Shown here: positions 1-7,102 of the stretch, one piece after another
Layout: the number at the start of each line of letters is the position of its first letter
How positions within the stretch are numbered: position 1 is the stretch's first letter
DNA from: JABFSM01 sp052389555
Lineage (GTDB): Bacteria > Gemmatimonadota > Gemmatimonadetes > Gemmatimonadales > GWC2-71-9
Reading direction: 5' to 3'
Assembly (NCBI GenBank): GCA_052389555.1
Contig: JBQTHV010000109.1
Location: 7,450-71,449 of the forward strand
Length of the DNA: 64,000 nt
The notes under the pieces: generated by a model
Told to the model about the DNA's origin: nothing
Databases searched by the model: none
Seen by the model: only the letters and a program-made list of their open reading frames with translations
Program-made: the position numbers and the translations under genes

Positions 1-918
1 CGCGGCGCCGCGTGGAACCGGCGCCCGATTGGTAACGGTCCGTTTCGCTTCGTGGCGTACCAGCCCAACCGGCGCTGGGTGTTCGAGGCCAATCCAGCGT
101 TTCCCCCGGAGCTCGGCGGACCGCCGCGGATCCAGCGCTTCGTGGTTGCGGTGGTCGACGAGCCGACGACCAAGCTCGCGGCGCTGACCTCGGGCGAGCT
201 GGACTTCGCCGGCATTAACCCGGCGCATGCGGCCTTCGTCCAGCGCGACCCGCGTCTCGCGGTCCTCGATTATCCGCTGCTCTTCAGTTACGCGCTCGTG
301 TTCAACACGCGGCGGCCGCCGTTCGATCGGGTCGAGGCGCGCCGCGCCGTGGCAGCCGCCATCGACCGGCCGGCGATCGTTGAGGGCGTGCTGTTCGGTT
401 ATGGGACTCCGGCGACTGGGCCGATTCCTCCCGAGCTCGAGGTTCCGGGCGTCTCGACATCAGCCGAGGGCCGAGGGAGCGCCGAGCCGCCGAGTCACCT
501 GCCGTCCAGCCGCCTCAGCTTCCAGCTCCTCACCGTCGGCAGCGGCGAAGCCGCCCTGGAACAGATGCTCCAGGCCCAGCTTGGCGCGAACGGCATAGTC
601 GCCGAGATCCGCCAACTCGAGCTCTCGACCTATCTCGATCGAGTGCAGGGACGGTCTCCTGATTTCGACGCGGCCGTCTTTGGCATCTCCGGCGATTTGG
701 GGCTCGGCCATCTCAACCAGGTCGTGTCGATTGCCGGTTTGCGCGCGGAGGGCCGAAGCGAGAGACTTGGGGCGCTCATCCTGGATTCGCTGCCGGCCAC
801 GTTCCTCTACCATGCTCGGGGAGTCCAGGGAATGAACCGGCGGGTGCAGGGGGTGCGGATGGACCTGAGAGGCGAGCTGGTTACGCTGACGCAGTGGACC
901 GTGAAACGTGAAGAGTGA
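1..918 (+). CDS. ABC transporter substrate-binding protein, SBP_bac_5 (DppA/OppA) family, 5' truncated by the window edge
   Basis: The reading frame is open from base 1, so the N-terminus, with signal peptide and most of domain I, lies left of the window. The visible part begins with the family hallmark PIGNGPFRF, followed by the DELD-like region and an EARRAVAAAIDR segment (family consensus 'vRqAlayAIDR'). It ends with a typical C-terminus, FLYHARGVQGMNRRVQGVRM. Members bind oligopeptides or other amphipathic ligands in the periplasm and hand them to an ABC permease. The permease and ATPase genes are not in the window and presumably lie upstream. The stop overlaps the next gene by 11 bp, which suggests co-transcription with the kinase and aminotransferase. 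The ligand cannot be read from the sequence. Confidence 0.88.
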   Translation, partial: RGAAWNRRPIGNGPFRFVAYQPNRRWVFEANPAFPPELGGPPRIQRFVVAVVDEPTTKLAALTSGELDFAGINPAHAAFVQRDPRLAVLDYPLLFSYALVFNTRRPPFDRVEARRAVAAAIDRPAIVEGVLFGYGTPATGPIPPELEVPGVSTSAEGRGSAEPPSHLPSSRLSFQLLTVGSGEAALEQMLQAQLGANGIVAEIRQLELSTYLDRVQGRSPDFDAAVFGISGDLGLGHLNQVVSIAGLRAEGRSERLGALILDSLPATFLYHARGVQGMNRRVQGVRMDLRGELVTLTQWTVKREE

Positions 919-1921
919 AACGTTCCGGGCATCGGCTCCCCTGCGGCTGGATTTTGCCGGAGGGTGGACTGACGTGGCTCCATTCGCCGAAGCAGAGCGC
1001 GGGGTCGTCGTCAACGCCGCCATCGAGCTCCGGGCCACCGCGGAGGTGACCCCGGGCCGGGAGCGGTACGTGCTCCAGTCCGTGGATCTGGACCAGACCC
1101 TGGAGCTCAGCGCGGAAGAGCTCAGCCGGTACAGCCAGCTCGAGCTGCTCAAGGCCGCCGTGCGCCGCTCGGGGCTCGGCCCTTGCGGGTTACGCACCTG
1201 GAGCGAAGCGCCGCCCGGCTCCGGGTTAGGAAGCTCGGGCGCGCTCGACGTGGCGATGGTGGCGGCCCTGGACCGCGCCCAGGGTATCACCCGCGGGCCC
1301 GCCGAGCTCGCCGAAGAAGCCTTCCACCTCGAAGCGGTCGAGGCCGGCTTGCCCGGCGGCCGGCAGGACCAGTACGCGGCGGCCTTCGGGGGATTCCTGC
1401 GGCTGGAGTTCGCGGGCGGGACGGTCAAGGTCGAACGCCTGGCGCTGGATCTGGAGTTTGCCGCGGCGCTCGAACGGCAGACGGTAATCTGCTATACCGG
1501 GCTCTCGCGGGTCTCCTCCCGCACCATCGAGCGGGTTATGTCCGCCTACCGGCGCCGGGAGCCCCAGGTCGTGGGATCCCTTCGCGCGCTGGCGGACATC
1601 GCAAACCAGATGACCGATGCGCTGGGGGCGGCCGACCTCGACCGGGTCGCCGCGCTCCTCAGCGAGAACTGGAGCCGGCAGCAGCAGCTCGATGCCGCCA
1701 TGCGAACCGAGCCGATGGCCCGGCTCGAAGCGGCGGTGCAACGCGCCGGTGCGCTGGGCGGCAAGGCCGCGGGGGCCGGGGCAGGCGGGTGCATGTTCTT
1801 CCTGGTGCGCGATCCGGAGGCGGCCGCCCGAGCGGCGCAGGCAACCGGGTGTCGCCTGCTTCGCACCTCCTGGACTGCCCAGGGCGTCCGAATCGAATCG
1901 CCCGCGGGAGCTGCGCGATGA
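908..1921 (+). CDS. GHMP-superfamily sugar kinase, HddA-like (COG2605)
   Basis: The 337-residue protein starts at GTG, inside the end of the substrate-binding protein gene. Three GHMP signatures are visible. The N-terminal substrate motif is APLRLDFAGGWTD, the ATP loop is PPGSGLGSSGALD (about residues 99-111), and the C-terminal motif is GGKAAGAGAGGCMFFL. The LPGGRQDQYAAAFGG segment is typical of D-glycero-D-manno-heptose-7-phosphate kinases and related L-fucose-type kinases. It should phosphorylate a free sugar or sugar phosphate in the cytoplasm. No other heptose-ADP genes are present, so LPS heptose synthesis is not supported. A role in a catabolic or salvage route with the neighbouring aminotransferase and lactonase-like proteins is more likely, as inference. 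Its stop overlaps the next start as ATGA. Confidence 0.85.
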   Translation: MKSETFRASAPLRLDFAGGWTDVAPFAEAERGVVVNAAIELRATAEVTPGRERYVLQSVDLDQTLELSAEELSRYSQLELLKAAVRRSGLGPCGLRTWSEAPPGSGLGSSGALDVAMVAALDRAQGITRGPAELAEEAFHLEAVEAGLPGGRQDQYAAAFGGFLRLEFAGGTVKVERLALDLEFAAALERQTVICYTGLSRVSSRTIERVMSAYRRREPQVVGSLRALADIANQMTDALGAADLDRVAALLSENWSRQQQLDAAMRTEPMARLEAAVQRAGALGGKAAGAGAGGCMFFLVRDPEAAARAAQATGCRLLRTSWTAQGVRIESPAGAAR

Positions 1922-3135
1922 GGGTCGCCGGCTTCACGTCGACCGGCAGTAAGCGACCCGAACCGCTTTTCGGTGAGGGCCCCCTGCCCCCAGGAATCCC
2001 GACCCGGATGGCCAGGAGCGGCGGCTGCCGGCTTTGGGACGGGGAAAGCCGCGAGTATCTCGATATGATCATGGGACTCGGGGCGGTGGCCCTCGGCTAC
2101 GGCCATCCCGCCGTGACGGCGGCCGTCATCGAAGCTACCCACAGAGGGGCGGTAGGCTCCCTGGCGCCGGCTCTGGAAGAGGAGCTCGCCGGTGACCTCG
2201 CCGGGCTCCTCCCGGTGATGGAGCAAGTCCGGTTCTTCAAGACCGGAGCGGAGGCCGTCGCGGCGGCGGTGCGGCTGGCCCGGGCGGCCACCGGACGGGA
2301 GCGCGTGTTAGGATGCGGCTATCACGGATGGCTGGACTGGTGCAGCCGGGAGCCCGGCGTTCCCGCGGCGGTTCAGGCGCTCTACCAGGAGCTGCCGTTC
2401 AACGATGTCGAGGGGAGCGTCGGCCTGATCCGGCAATCCAGGGGCGACCTGGCCGCGGTGGTCATCGAGCCGGTGATCGATGCGGTACCTAACCCGCAGT
2501 GGCTGGCAGCTATCCGCCGGGAGAGCCGGACCGCCGGGACCCCGCTCGTGTTCGACGAGATCAAGACCTGGCCTCGGACCGGGCTGGGCGGAGCGGCGGC
2601 GCGCTGGGGCGGCGAACCCGACCTGATCGTCCTCGGCAAGGCCCTCGCCAACGGCTTTCCGCTCGCTGCCGTCGGGGGCCGGCGCGAGCTCATGCAGCAG
2701 GTCGAGCGGACCTGGATCTCCTCGACCCTCGCCACCGAGTTCGTCTCGCTGGCGGCCGGGCGCGCCGTGCTCCAGGTCGTGCGGGAGACCAACCTTCCTG
2801 GGTACCTCGCCGGTCGAGGAGAACGGCTCCACCGAGGGCTCGCGCACATCGCGCAACAGTTCCCCGAGTTCATCGCAGGAGTGAGGGGAATTCCCGAGAT
2901 GTGCTATCTCCAGTTCCCCGACCCAACGGTCTCCGCTCACGTCGCGCGGGAATGCGTCCGCCGGGGTGTCCTGTTCAAGCGCTCGGCGTACAACTTCGTC
3001 TCCCTCGCCCACCAGGACGCTGACGTCGATCTCTGTCTGGACACGGTCGAAGCAGTCCTCGATGCACTTCGGCGCAAGACCGGAGGTCGGGTTTCCCAGC
3101 CGACCGCCCGGCCGCCTGACCGCTTGAACGCCTGA
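1918..3135 (+). CDS. Class-III PLP-dependent aminotransferase, glutamate-1-semialdehyde aminomutase-like
   Basis: A 405-residue product whose ATG overlaps the kinase stop (ATGA). Fold-type-I class-III features are clear. GYGHPAV lies in the N-terminal region, the cofactor Asp is in VFDEIKT, and the Schiff-base Lys is in LGKALANGFPLAAVGG. The family includes HemL, but this copy sits in a sugar/amidohydrolase cluster rather than with haem genes. A paralogue that aminates a keto-sugar or rearranges an amino-aldehyde is therefore more plausible than tetrapyrrole synthesis. The last codons (PTARPPDRLNA) are translated from a GCCTGACC-type array that continues past the stop, so the true C-terminus has probably been extended by the repeat. 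Confidence 0.87.
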   Translation: MRVAGFTSTGSKRPEPLFGEGPLPPGIPTRMARSGGCRLWDGESREYLDMIMGLGAVALGYGHPAVTAAVIEATHRGAVGSLAPALEEELAGDLAGLLPVMEQVRFFKTGAEAVAAAVRLARAATGRERVLGCGYHGWLDWCSREPGVPAAVQALYQELPFNDVEGSVGLIRQSRGDLAAVVIEPVIDAVPNPQWLAAIRRESRTAGTPLVFDEIKTWPRTGLGGAAARWGGEPDLIVLGKALANGFPLAAVGGRRELMQQVERTWISSTLATEFVSLAAGRAVLQVVRETNLPGYLAGRGERLHRGLAHIAQQFPEFIAGVRGIPEMCYLQFPDPTVSAHVARECVRRGVLFKRSAYNFVSLAHQDADVDLCLDTVEAVLDALRRKTGGRVSQPTARPPDRLNA

Positions 3136-3147
3136 CCACCTGACCTC

Positions 3148-3954
3148 GTGCTGATCGACGTCCACGCCCACTTCCATCACGCCAAAGGCCCCCGGGCCGA
3201 CTGGGCCGAGCGGAACGAGAGCAGACTGCGAGCCGGTGAACGCATCGGTATCACCTGTCACGTGGCGTCCATTCTGGGCAGCTGGGGACGCACCTCCCCG
3301 ACCTACCTCCCTTCCCCGACGGACGTGACCGTCGGCAACGACGCGCTGCTCGAGCTCGAGCAAGCTCACCCCGACAGGATCCGTGGCTACGCCTGCGTGA
3401 ATCCCAACTTCACCGATCATGCGCTAGGGGAGATCACCCGGTGCGTCGAGCGAGGCATGATCGGCATCAAGCTCGCGGCGAGCCGCCGCGCCGACGATCC
3501 CCTGCTCGATCCGATTTGCGGAGCGGCACAGCAGGCGCGGGTGCCGGTTCTTCAGCACGTCTGGCAGCACCGCCGGCGGGATTGGCCGGGCCAGGAGGCC
3601 TCGGACGCCGTCGAGCTCGGCCGGCTCGCGAAGCGGCACCCGCAAGTCGCCTTCATCTTGGCGCACCTCGGCGGCGGCGGAGACTGGTTGCACTCGCTCC
3701 AGGGGGTCCGACCGACCGAAAACGTTTTTGTCGATCTCTCGGGGAGCGGCGTAGATGGTGGGATGCTGGAGGCGTGCCTTGAAGCGGTGGGTGTGAGCCG
3801 GCTCCTGTGGGGCTCGGACATCACGATGGATACCGGGTGGGCCAAGCTCAGGTATCTCGAGCGCATCCTCTCGACTGAGGATCTCGAACGAATTCGGTGG
3901 AAGAACGCGGCGGAGATTTTTCCGGCAGGATGCTTCAGTCAGACTAGAGCTTGA
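3148..3954 (+). CDS. Amidohydrolase-family TIM-barrel hydrolase (amidohydro_2 type)
   Basis: A 268-residue protein starting at GTG, 12 bp after the aminotransferase stop. The metal-binding HxH is at the extreme N-terminus (DVHAHFHH). A barrel Lys occurs in MIGIKLAAS, a His in PVLQHVWQH, an ILAHLGG strand carries a metal-ligand His, and the C-terminal Asp is in LLWGSDITMD. This set matches the amidohydro_2 family, which includes sugar lactonases and metal-dependent decarboxylases. The next + strand gene is a divergent paralogue, and the two may act as a pair. The substrate is unknown. Lactone or imide hydrolysis in the sugar route is a guess from context. Confidence 0.82.
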   Translation: MLIDVHAHFHHAKGPRADWAERNESRLRAGERIGITCHVASILGSWGRTSPTYLPSPTDVTVGNDALLELEQAHPDRIRGYACVNPNFTDHALGEITRCVERGMIGIKLAASRRADDPLLDPICGAAQQARVPVLQHVWQHRRRDWPGQEASDAVELGRLAKRHPQVAFILAHLGGGGDWLHSLQGVRPTENVFVDLSGSGVDGGMLEACLEAVGVSRLLWGSDITMDTGWAKLRYLERILSTEDLERIRWKNAAEIFPAGCFSQTRA

Positions 3955-4048
3955 GCAGCGCGACGACCGTCCCCATGGTGCCCAGCGACCTACCCTTCGC
4001 TCGGCGGGGACCTAACGGCAATAACGCGAGGCCGGAAACGAAAACCGT

Positions 4049-4822
4049 ATGCGCATCGACGTGAACGCGTTTGTTGGCCACTATCCGTTCCGGCGAGTCC
4101 CGGGCGGGTCGCCCCAGCTCCTGCTCGAGGCCATGGACCGCACCGGGATCGACCAGGCCTGGATCTCGAACCTCGCCGCCGGGTTCTGGACGGACCCAAC
4201 CGAGGGGAACGGGGTCCTCTACGAATGGGCCGCCCGCGAGCCGAGGTTCCGCCCGGTGCCAGCGGTGCATCCCGAGTTGCCGGGATGGGGGCGCGGGTTA
4301 GGCGAGGCGCTGAATCGCCAGGCCCCTTGTGTTCGCGCCGATCCTACCCGGTATGGCATCGCCTCCACCGGTCCCGAAATGCAGGCCCTCGGCGCCGCAT
4401 GCGGAGCGGCCGAGATCCCGCTCATGCTGGCGGTGCGATTGGAAGACCAGCGGCAGCGCCACCCCAACGATGGTACTCCCGAGCTCGAGGCAGCCGCAGT
4501 GCGGACCCTGGTTCGCTCCGATCCCCGACTGAAGCTGATCGTCACGCACGCCGGGCGCGACTTCATCGAGGAGGTTCACTTCGGTGCGACTCCCGCCGAA
4601 GCCAGCCGGATTCTCTGGGACATCTGCTGGATCTGGGGTCCTCCGGAGGATCACCTGGGCCTGCTGGTGCAGACGATCGGGATCGAGCGCTTTACCTTCG
4701 GGACCGGCATGCCGCTCCGGATCCCGGAAAGCAGCGTGGCCAAGCTCGATCTGCTCGACCTGGACCCCGACGGGCGGCAAATGATCGAGGGGGGGAACCT
4801 AACCCGCTTCCTGGGACGATAA
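4049..4822 (+). CDS. Second amidohydro_2-like protein, lacking the canonical HxH
   Basis: 257 residues. It begins DVNAFVGHYPF where the family normally has D-x-H-x-H, so the first metal-ligand pair is altered (Asn and Phe replace His). LIVTHAGRDF keeps the central His, and the C-terminus (FTFGTGMPLR...IEGGNLTRFLG) aligns with the usual barrel end, where GSD is replaced by GTG. The barrel is preserved but several catalytic positions are not. This suggests either a metal-independent variant or a non-catalytic partner of the preceding hydrolase. A 94-bp gap separates the two genes. Confidence 0.72.
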   Translation: MRIDVNAFVGHYPFRRVPGGSPQLLLEAMDRTGIDQAWISNLAAGFWTDPTEGNGVLYEWAAREPRFRPVPAVHPELPGWGRGLGEALNRQAPCVRADPTRYGIASTGPEMQALGAACGAAEIPLMLAVRLEDQRQRHPNDGTPELEAAAVRTLVRSDPRLKLIVTHAGRDFIEEVHFGATPAEASRILWDICWIWGPPEDHLGLLVQTIGIERFTFGTGMPLRIPESSVAKLDLLDLDPDGRQMIEGGNLTRFLGR

Positions 4823-4825
4823 GGG

Positions 4826-4860
4826 CGCCCTGTTCGCCCTGTTCGCCCCTTCACCGCAAC
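4826..4860. repeat. Short CCTGTTCGC tandem repeat between convergent genes
   Basis: Two and a half copies of a 9-bp unit (CCCTGTTCG) lie directly after the second amidohydrolase and before the convergent aldolase stop. No good intrinsic terminator hairpin with a T-run is visible. It is a minor member of the window-wide array class. Confidence 0.6.
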
Positions 4861-5933
4861 CATTCGTCCAGCCGCTCCCGCACGAACTCATCGTCAGCCA
4901 GATGGGGATACGCCGCCGTAACCCGGTCGATCTCGGCCGCCTGGCCGGGCGAGAGGTCCTCGTTGGGGTCGAGACACCACCGTCCCCGCAGGAGCCCCTG
5001 TCGCCGGAGGATCTCGTGAATCCCCGGAATGCAACCCCGGAATTCGTTCGCGGCATCGAAGATCGCCCCGTTGGCATCGGTGATTTGCGCGGCGAGACCG
5101 AGCAGGCCGGCCGGCGCTCGACCACCCAGCCGGTTCCCGCGCACCAGATGGTGGGTCCGCGCGAGCAGCTCCACGGCCCTTCGGGTCCAGAAGGCCCAGT
5201 GGCCCAGCAGTCCTCCCACGATCCGGATCCGGGTGGCGCGGTGAACCCCGGGCGCGAGCGCCGGAAACACCGTCACCAGATCGACCAGGATACTGTCGTC
5301 GTTTCCGGTGTAAAGCGCGATCGCCCGGTGCCGGCCCGAGTCGGCCACTGCGCGCACCACGTTCCAAGTGGCGTACCGGTCGAACGGCGCGATCTTGATG
5401 GCGACCACCGATTCGAGCTCCCCGAACCGGCGCCAGAACTCGTAGGACAGCCGGCGGCCCCCAACGGCCGGCTGGAGATAGAATCCCATCAGGGGCAGTT
5501 CCTCACCGACTGCACGGGCATGCCGGATCAGCTCGGCGTCGGTCGCCCGCGCGAGGGCGCCCAGGCCGAGCAGCGCCACGTGATAGCCCAGCTCCCGGGC
5601 CAGCCGGGCCTCGGCCACGGCCTGGCGGGTTGGGCCGATGACCCCGGCTACCCGGACCACCGGTTGGGTGACCTGCCGGCGGGCCTCCCATTCCGCGATC
5701 GTCTCCGCCGCCAGGGCCAGCACCGGGCGATACAAGCCGTGGCGCCGGTCGCGGATCGCGAACTCGGTCGTGTGCACCCCGACCGCCACCCCGCCGGCCC
5801 CGGCGTCGAGGTAGTAGCGGGTTAGGGCGCGCTGGCGCCGTTCATCCAGCTTCCGGGCCGCCGTGAGTGCCAGAGGGTGCGCCGGGATGACCACGCCCCG
5901 CCGCAACACCGCCCGCCACTTCTCACCTCTCAC
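4851..5933 (-). CDS. Dihydrodipicolinate synthase (DHDPS/N-acetylneuraminate lyase) family aldolase
   Basis: About 355-360 residues, longer than typical DapA (about 290). The N-terminal barrel strand GVVIPAHPLALT replaces the usual 'TPF' region. The pyruvate/ketoacid region GVAVGVHTTEFAIR lies where DapA has GTTGE. The Schiff-base Lys is in VVAIKIAPFDRY. The family splits or joins 2-keto acids, and in sugar clusters it often cleaves keto-deoxy sugar acids. The start is uncertain. The GTG at 5933 lies in an AGGTGAG array, and a downstream GTG at 5909 is equally good. It lies 3' of the epimerase gene on the same strand, so both are probably one transcript running toward the + strand cluster. 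Confidence 0.78.
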   Translation of the reverse strand: MRGEKWRAVLRRGVVIPAHPLALTAARKLDERRQRALTRYYLDAGAGGVAVGVHTTEFAIRDRRHGLYRPVLALAAETIAEWEARRQVTQPVVRVAGVIGPTRQAVAEARLARELGYHVALLGLGALARATDAELIRHARAVGEELPLMGFYLQPAVGGRRLSYEFWRRFGELESVVAIKIAPFDRYATWNVVRAVADSGRHRAIALYTGNDDSILVDLVTVFPALAPGVHRATRIRIVGGLLGHWAFWTRRAVELLARTHHLVRGNRLGGRAPAGLLGLAAQITDANGAIFDAANEFRGCIPGIHEILRRQGLLRGRWCLDPNEDLSPGQAAEIDRVTAAYPHLADDEFVRERLDEWLR

Positions 5934-5963
5934 TTCTCACCTCTCACCTCTCACCTCTCACCT
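5919..5963. repeat. Heptamer array (CTCACCT)n at the epimerase stop / aldolase start
   Basis: About six copies of CTCACCT, with CTCACTT variants, on the + strand. Read in the direction of transcription this is (AGGTGAG)n. Each unit contains an AGGTGA Shine-Dalgarno-like core and a GTG. The array begins at the TAG stop of the epimerase gene and runs into the first codons of the aldolase, so it can supply both ribosome binding and initiation. Confidence 0.85.
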
Positions 5964-7002
5964 AAAACCTCCCCTCCCGCTCCTCGAAGTGCGTCGGTTT
6001 CCCCAGCGACCTCCCTCCCCGCTCCACCCAGGCCGCCACCCGTTCGATCATCTCCTCGATTCCGACCTCGGGACGTCCGAACAGCGCCTCCATCCGCGCG
6101 GCGTTGCTGAGGAGAGCGGTGGTGGCCTCGGTTCCCCGGAAGGATACGTTCACTCCGAACCGGCGGCCGAACCCTTCCGCCAGCCCACGCACCGCGTGCG
6201 CCGGACGTCCGGTCACGTTGAGCACCGCCGGCGACACCGTGCAGCGCGAGAATGCTCGCAGGGCAATTGCGTTGGCATCGCCCTGCCAGATCAGGTTCAC
6301 TCGGCCCATGGCAAGGTCCACCGGGAGCTGCGCCTTCACCCGATCGGCGATGTCTCGCAGCACCCCGTAGCGTGGCTCGATCGCGTAGTTGAGCCGCAGG
6401 ACCGCCATCGGCGTGTCGTTTCGCCGGGAGAAATACTCGAGCACTCGCTCCCGGCCGAGGGCAGACTGGGCGTACTCTCCGATAGGGCCGGTCGCATCCG
6501 TCTCGCTGGGCCCTTCGCTCTCCGCGGGCCAGAGGGGATAGACGTTGCCGGTCGAGAAAGCGACGATCCGGCTCCTCGCAAATCGCTCGGCGACGATGCC
6601 CGGCAAATAGGTGTTGACGGCCCAGGTCCTGCCCTCCTCGCCGGTCGTGCCGAACTTCTGGCCTGCCATGAACACGACATTGGGCGCGTCCGGCAGCCGG
6701 GCCACCTGGGCGCGATCCAGCAAATCGCAGCGGATGGTCTCCACTCCGACATTCTCCAATGAGGTGCGGATGGCCGCGTCGCTGAACCGCGCGACTGCAA
6801 TAACCCGGCGCGTGACACCGGCGGCCTCCCAAGCGCGCTTTGCCATCCGCGCGAGGCTCGGCCCCATCTTGCCTCCCGCACCGAGGACGAGGAGATCCCC
6901 GTCGAGCTCGCGCATCGCGGGGACGACCGCGGCCGCCGGGCGCGAGAGCAACTCCTCCAGCGCCGCTTCATCGGTGACCTCCGCCCACTCACCACTCACC
7001 AC
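5962..7002 (-). CDS. NAD-dependent epimerase/dehydratase (extended SDR family)
   Basis: Up to 346 residues. The Rossmann nucleotide-binding loop is LLVLGAGGKMGPSLARMA. An FSTGNVYPL segment marks the SDR Ser/Tyr catalytic region, followed by YAQSALGRERVLEYF with the Tyr-x3-Lys position changed (Tyr...Arg). These enzymes oxidise or epimerise nucleotide sugars or sugar acids. The start lies in the CACTCAC array: GTG at 7002 or 6999, with the conserved part beginning at VTDEAALEELL. It is divergently arranged with the heparinase-like gene and upstream of the DHDPS-family aldolase in a two-gene operon. Confidence 0.8.
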   Translation of the reverse strand: MVSGEWAEVTDEAALEELLSRPAAAVVPAMRELDGDLLVLGAGGKMGPSLARMAKRAWEAAGVTRRVIAVARFSDAAIRTSLENVGVETIRCDLLDRAQVARLPDAPNVVFMAGQKFGTTGEEGRTWAVNTYLPGIVAERFARSRIVAFSTGNVYPLWPAESEGPSETDATGPIGEYAQSALGRERVLEYFSRRNDTPMAVLRLNYAIEPRYGVLRDIADRVKAQLPVDLAMGRVNLIWQGDANAIALRAFSRCTVSPAVLNVTGRPAHAVRGLAEGFGRRFGVNVSFRGTEATTALLSNAARMEALFGRPEVGIEEMIERVAAWVERGGRSLGKPTHFEEREGRF

Positions 7003-7088
7003 TCACCACTCACCTCTCACCTCTCTCTTACCTCTCACCTCTTACCTCTTACCTTTCACTTTTCACTTTTCACTTTTCACTTTTCACT
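6985..7088. repeat. Compound heptamer arrays (CACTCAC, CTCACCT, TTACCTC, TTTTCAC) in a divergent promoter region
   Basis: About 100 bp made almost entirely of four successive 7-bp tandem repeats, ending in five TTTTCAC copies. It fills the whole gap between the divergent epimerase and heparinase-like genes. Unlike most arrays in the window, it has no obvious inverted partner. Any promoter for either gene must be inside or flanking it, so copy-number change could alter promoter spacing. That last point is inference. Confidence 0.88.
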
Positions 7089-7102
7089 TCCGTGAAGATA
7101 CT

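Noticed and set aside
6611..7102. N-terminal extension of the heparinase-like protein
   Set aside because: The open frame continues upstream, but it overlaps the divergent epimerase and would translate the (TTTTCAC)n arrays into TFHFSLFTFHF-type sequence, which is unlike the family.
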